Part shown: positions 5,403-5,917 of the stretch, piece by piece
Layout: every line of letters begins with the position of its first letter
Numbering within the stretch: the stretch's first letter is position 1
Source: Planctomycetota bacterium
Lineage (GTDB): Bacteria; Planctomycetota; PLA2; JAEUHO01
Direction: 5' to 3'
Length of the DNA stretch: 5,917 nucleotides
Assembly (NCBI GenBank): GCA_029213105.1
Contig: JARGNS010000245.1
Coordinates: 1-5,917, forward strand
The notes under the pieces: generated by a model
Databases searched by the model: none
The model's input: the letters and a program-made list of their open reading frames with translations, nothing else
What the model was told of the DNA's origin: nothing
Made by a program: the position numbers and the translations under genes

Positions 5403-5648
5403 CTACGCCGGGTCGACGATATGGACCTTGCGGTTGCTCTGATACTCGACGACGCCTTCGCGCACGGCGTAGAGCGTGTAGTCGTTGCCCATGCGGACGC
5501 CACGGCCCGGCTTGAAGCGGCTACCGAGCTGGCGGACGAGGATGAAGCCCGAGCGGACCTTCTCGCCGGCGTAGCACTTGATGCCACGGAACTTGGGGTT
5601 GCTGTCGCGCCCGTTGCGGCACGAGCCCTGACCCTTCTTATGTGCCAT
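5403..5648 (-). CDS. rpmA: 50S ribosomal protein L27
   Basis: L27 is a large-subunit protein whose flexible N-terminal tail reaches toward the peptidyl-transferase centre. The complete 81-residue protein is close to the family length of about 85. It starts directly with MAHKKGQGSCRNGRDSNPKF, with no cleavable N-terminal extension of the Firmicutes type. Typical later blocks are GFILVRQLGSRFKPGRGV (34-51) and NDYTLYAVREGVVEY (55-69). Cys occurs at 10, where Ser is usual in GSSRNGRD, and at 25. GAGGG at the end of rplU lies 9 bases before the ATG, and only 4 bases separate the two genes, as expected for the conserved rplU-rpmA pair. Confidence 0.97.
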   Translation of the reverse strand: MAHKKGQGSCRNGRDSNPKFRGIKCYAGEKVRSGFILVRQLGSRFKPGRGVRMGNDYTLYAVREGVVEYQSNRKVHIVDPA

Positions 5649-5652
5649 CTGG

Positions 5653-5917
5653 TTAGCCCTCGATGCTTTCGACGCGCACGTCGGTGTACCGCTGACGGTG
5701 CCCCTGCTTGCGACGGTACTTCTTGCGGCGCTTCTTCTTGAAGACCACGATCTTGCGATCCTTGAACTCCCCGAGGACGGTGCCCTTGACGGACGCCCCC
5801 TCGACGACGGGCGCACCGAGACGGGTCTCGTCGCCGCCGACGAGCAGCACGCGGTCGAACACCACATCGGCGCCAGCGTCGGCGTCCATGAGGTCGAGGC
5901 GGACGTGCTCGCCCGGC
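5653..5917 (-). CDS. rplU: 50S ribosomal protein L21, N-terminus missing
   Basis: L21 binds 23S rRNA in the large subunit. The last 87 residues and the TAA stop are visible; with a usual length of about 103, roughly 15 N-terminal residues and the start lie beyond the right edge. The reading frame stays open to the edge and encodes PGEHVRLDLMDADAGADVVF, which aligns with the usual EGQxVxLEKL..GDxVEFDxVL stretch. The internal Met at 5889 is therefore not the start. Further signature blocks are GAPVVEGASVKGTVLGE and the basic RNA-binding segment KKKRRKKYRRKQGHRQRYT. Its promoter is outside the window. It heads the ribosomal protein/Obg unit and is followed by rpmA after 4 bases. Confidence 0.96.
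   Translation of the reverse strand, partial: PGEHVRLDLMDADAGADVVFDRVLLVGGDETRLGAPVVEGASVKGTVLGEFKDRKIVVFKKKRRKKYRRKQGHRQRYTDVRVESIEG

Noticed and set aside
4346..5515. A 389-codon plus-strand open frame across obg and rpmA
   Set aside because: It is the antisense of two conserved genes, with no recognisable motif.
5273..5587. Extension of Obg upstream of the GTG at 5272
   Set aside because: The frame is open, but the extension would overlap most of rpmA and read through the repeats (STPSD STPSD). Family homology begins exactly at the GTG-adjacent FIDE.
5653..5889. L21 starting at the Met at 5889 (78 residues)
   Set aside because: The frame continues to the window edge with L21-like residues upstream, so the gene is cut by the window rather than short.

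Overview
This 5.9 kb window comes from a GC-rich bacterial chromosome. Every gene I can support is on the minus strand, so the genes read from right to left. From the right edge they are: rplU (ribosomal protein L21, N-terminus cut off by the window), rpmA (L27), obg (Obg-family ribosome-associated GTPase), a PilT/PilU-type twitching-motility ATPase, a single-pass membrane PDZ protein resembling GspC of type II secretion, coaX (type III pantothenate kinase), and the N-terminal part of a dihydroorotase (pyrC type) that runs off the left edge.

The right half (about 3069-5917) looks like one transcription unit. rplU and rpmA are 4 bases apart. A 130-base gap with a repeat-built hairpin leads into obg, which starts at GTG. 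The PilT-like gene follows obg after 17 bases and has a good ribosome-binding site. A 278-base gap with two strong hairpins then separates this unit from the GspC-like gene. A second gap of 303 bases, holding a 23-bp tandem duplication, separates the GspC-like gene from coaX. coaX and the dihydroorotase overlap by four bases (ATGA), so they are probably translationally coupled.

The right-hand genes cover ribosome structure and assembly (L21, L27, Obg). The middle pair suggests an envelope machine (type IV pilus or type II secretion): the PilT-like ATPase would act in the cytoplasm and the GspC-like protein in the inner membrane. The left pair covers early cofactor and pyrimidine synthesis: CoA from pantothenate, UMP from carbamoyl aspartate.

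The taxon cannot be fixed from the sequence. The L27 wording, the GVDR form of the CoaX motif and the high GC are compatible with Planctomycetota, but this is a weak inference; other GC-rich phyla such as Myxococcota, Acidobacteriota or Gemmatimonadota are not excluded.

I do not see a clearly new biological system. The points most worth a second look are: the nested repeat/hairpin leader of obg; a serine in CoaX where family members carry the Asp assigned to monovalent-cation binding; the PilT-like gene inside a ribosomal/Obg operon, followed by a GspC-like gene; and the coaX-pyrC coupling.
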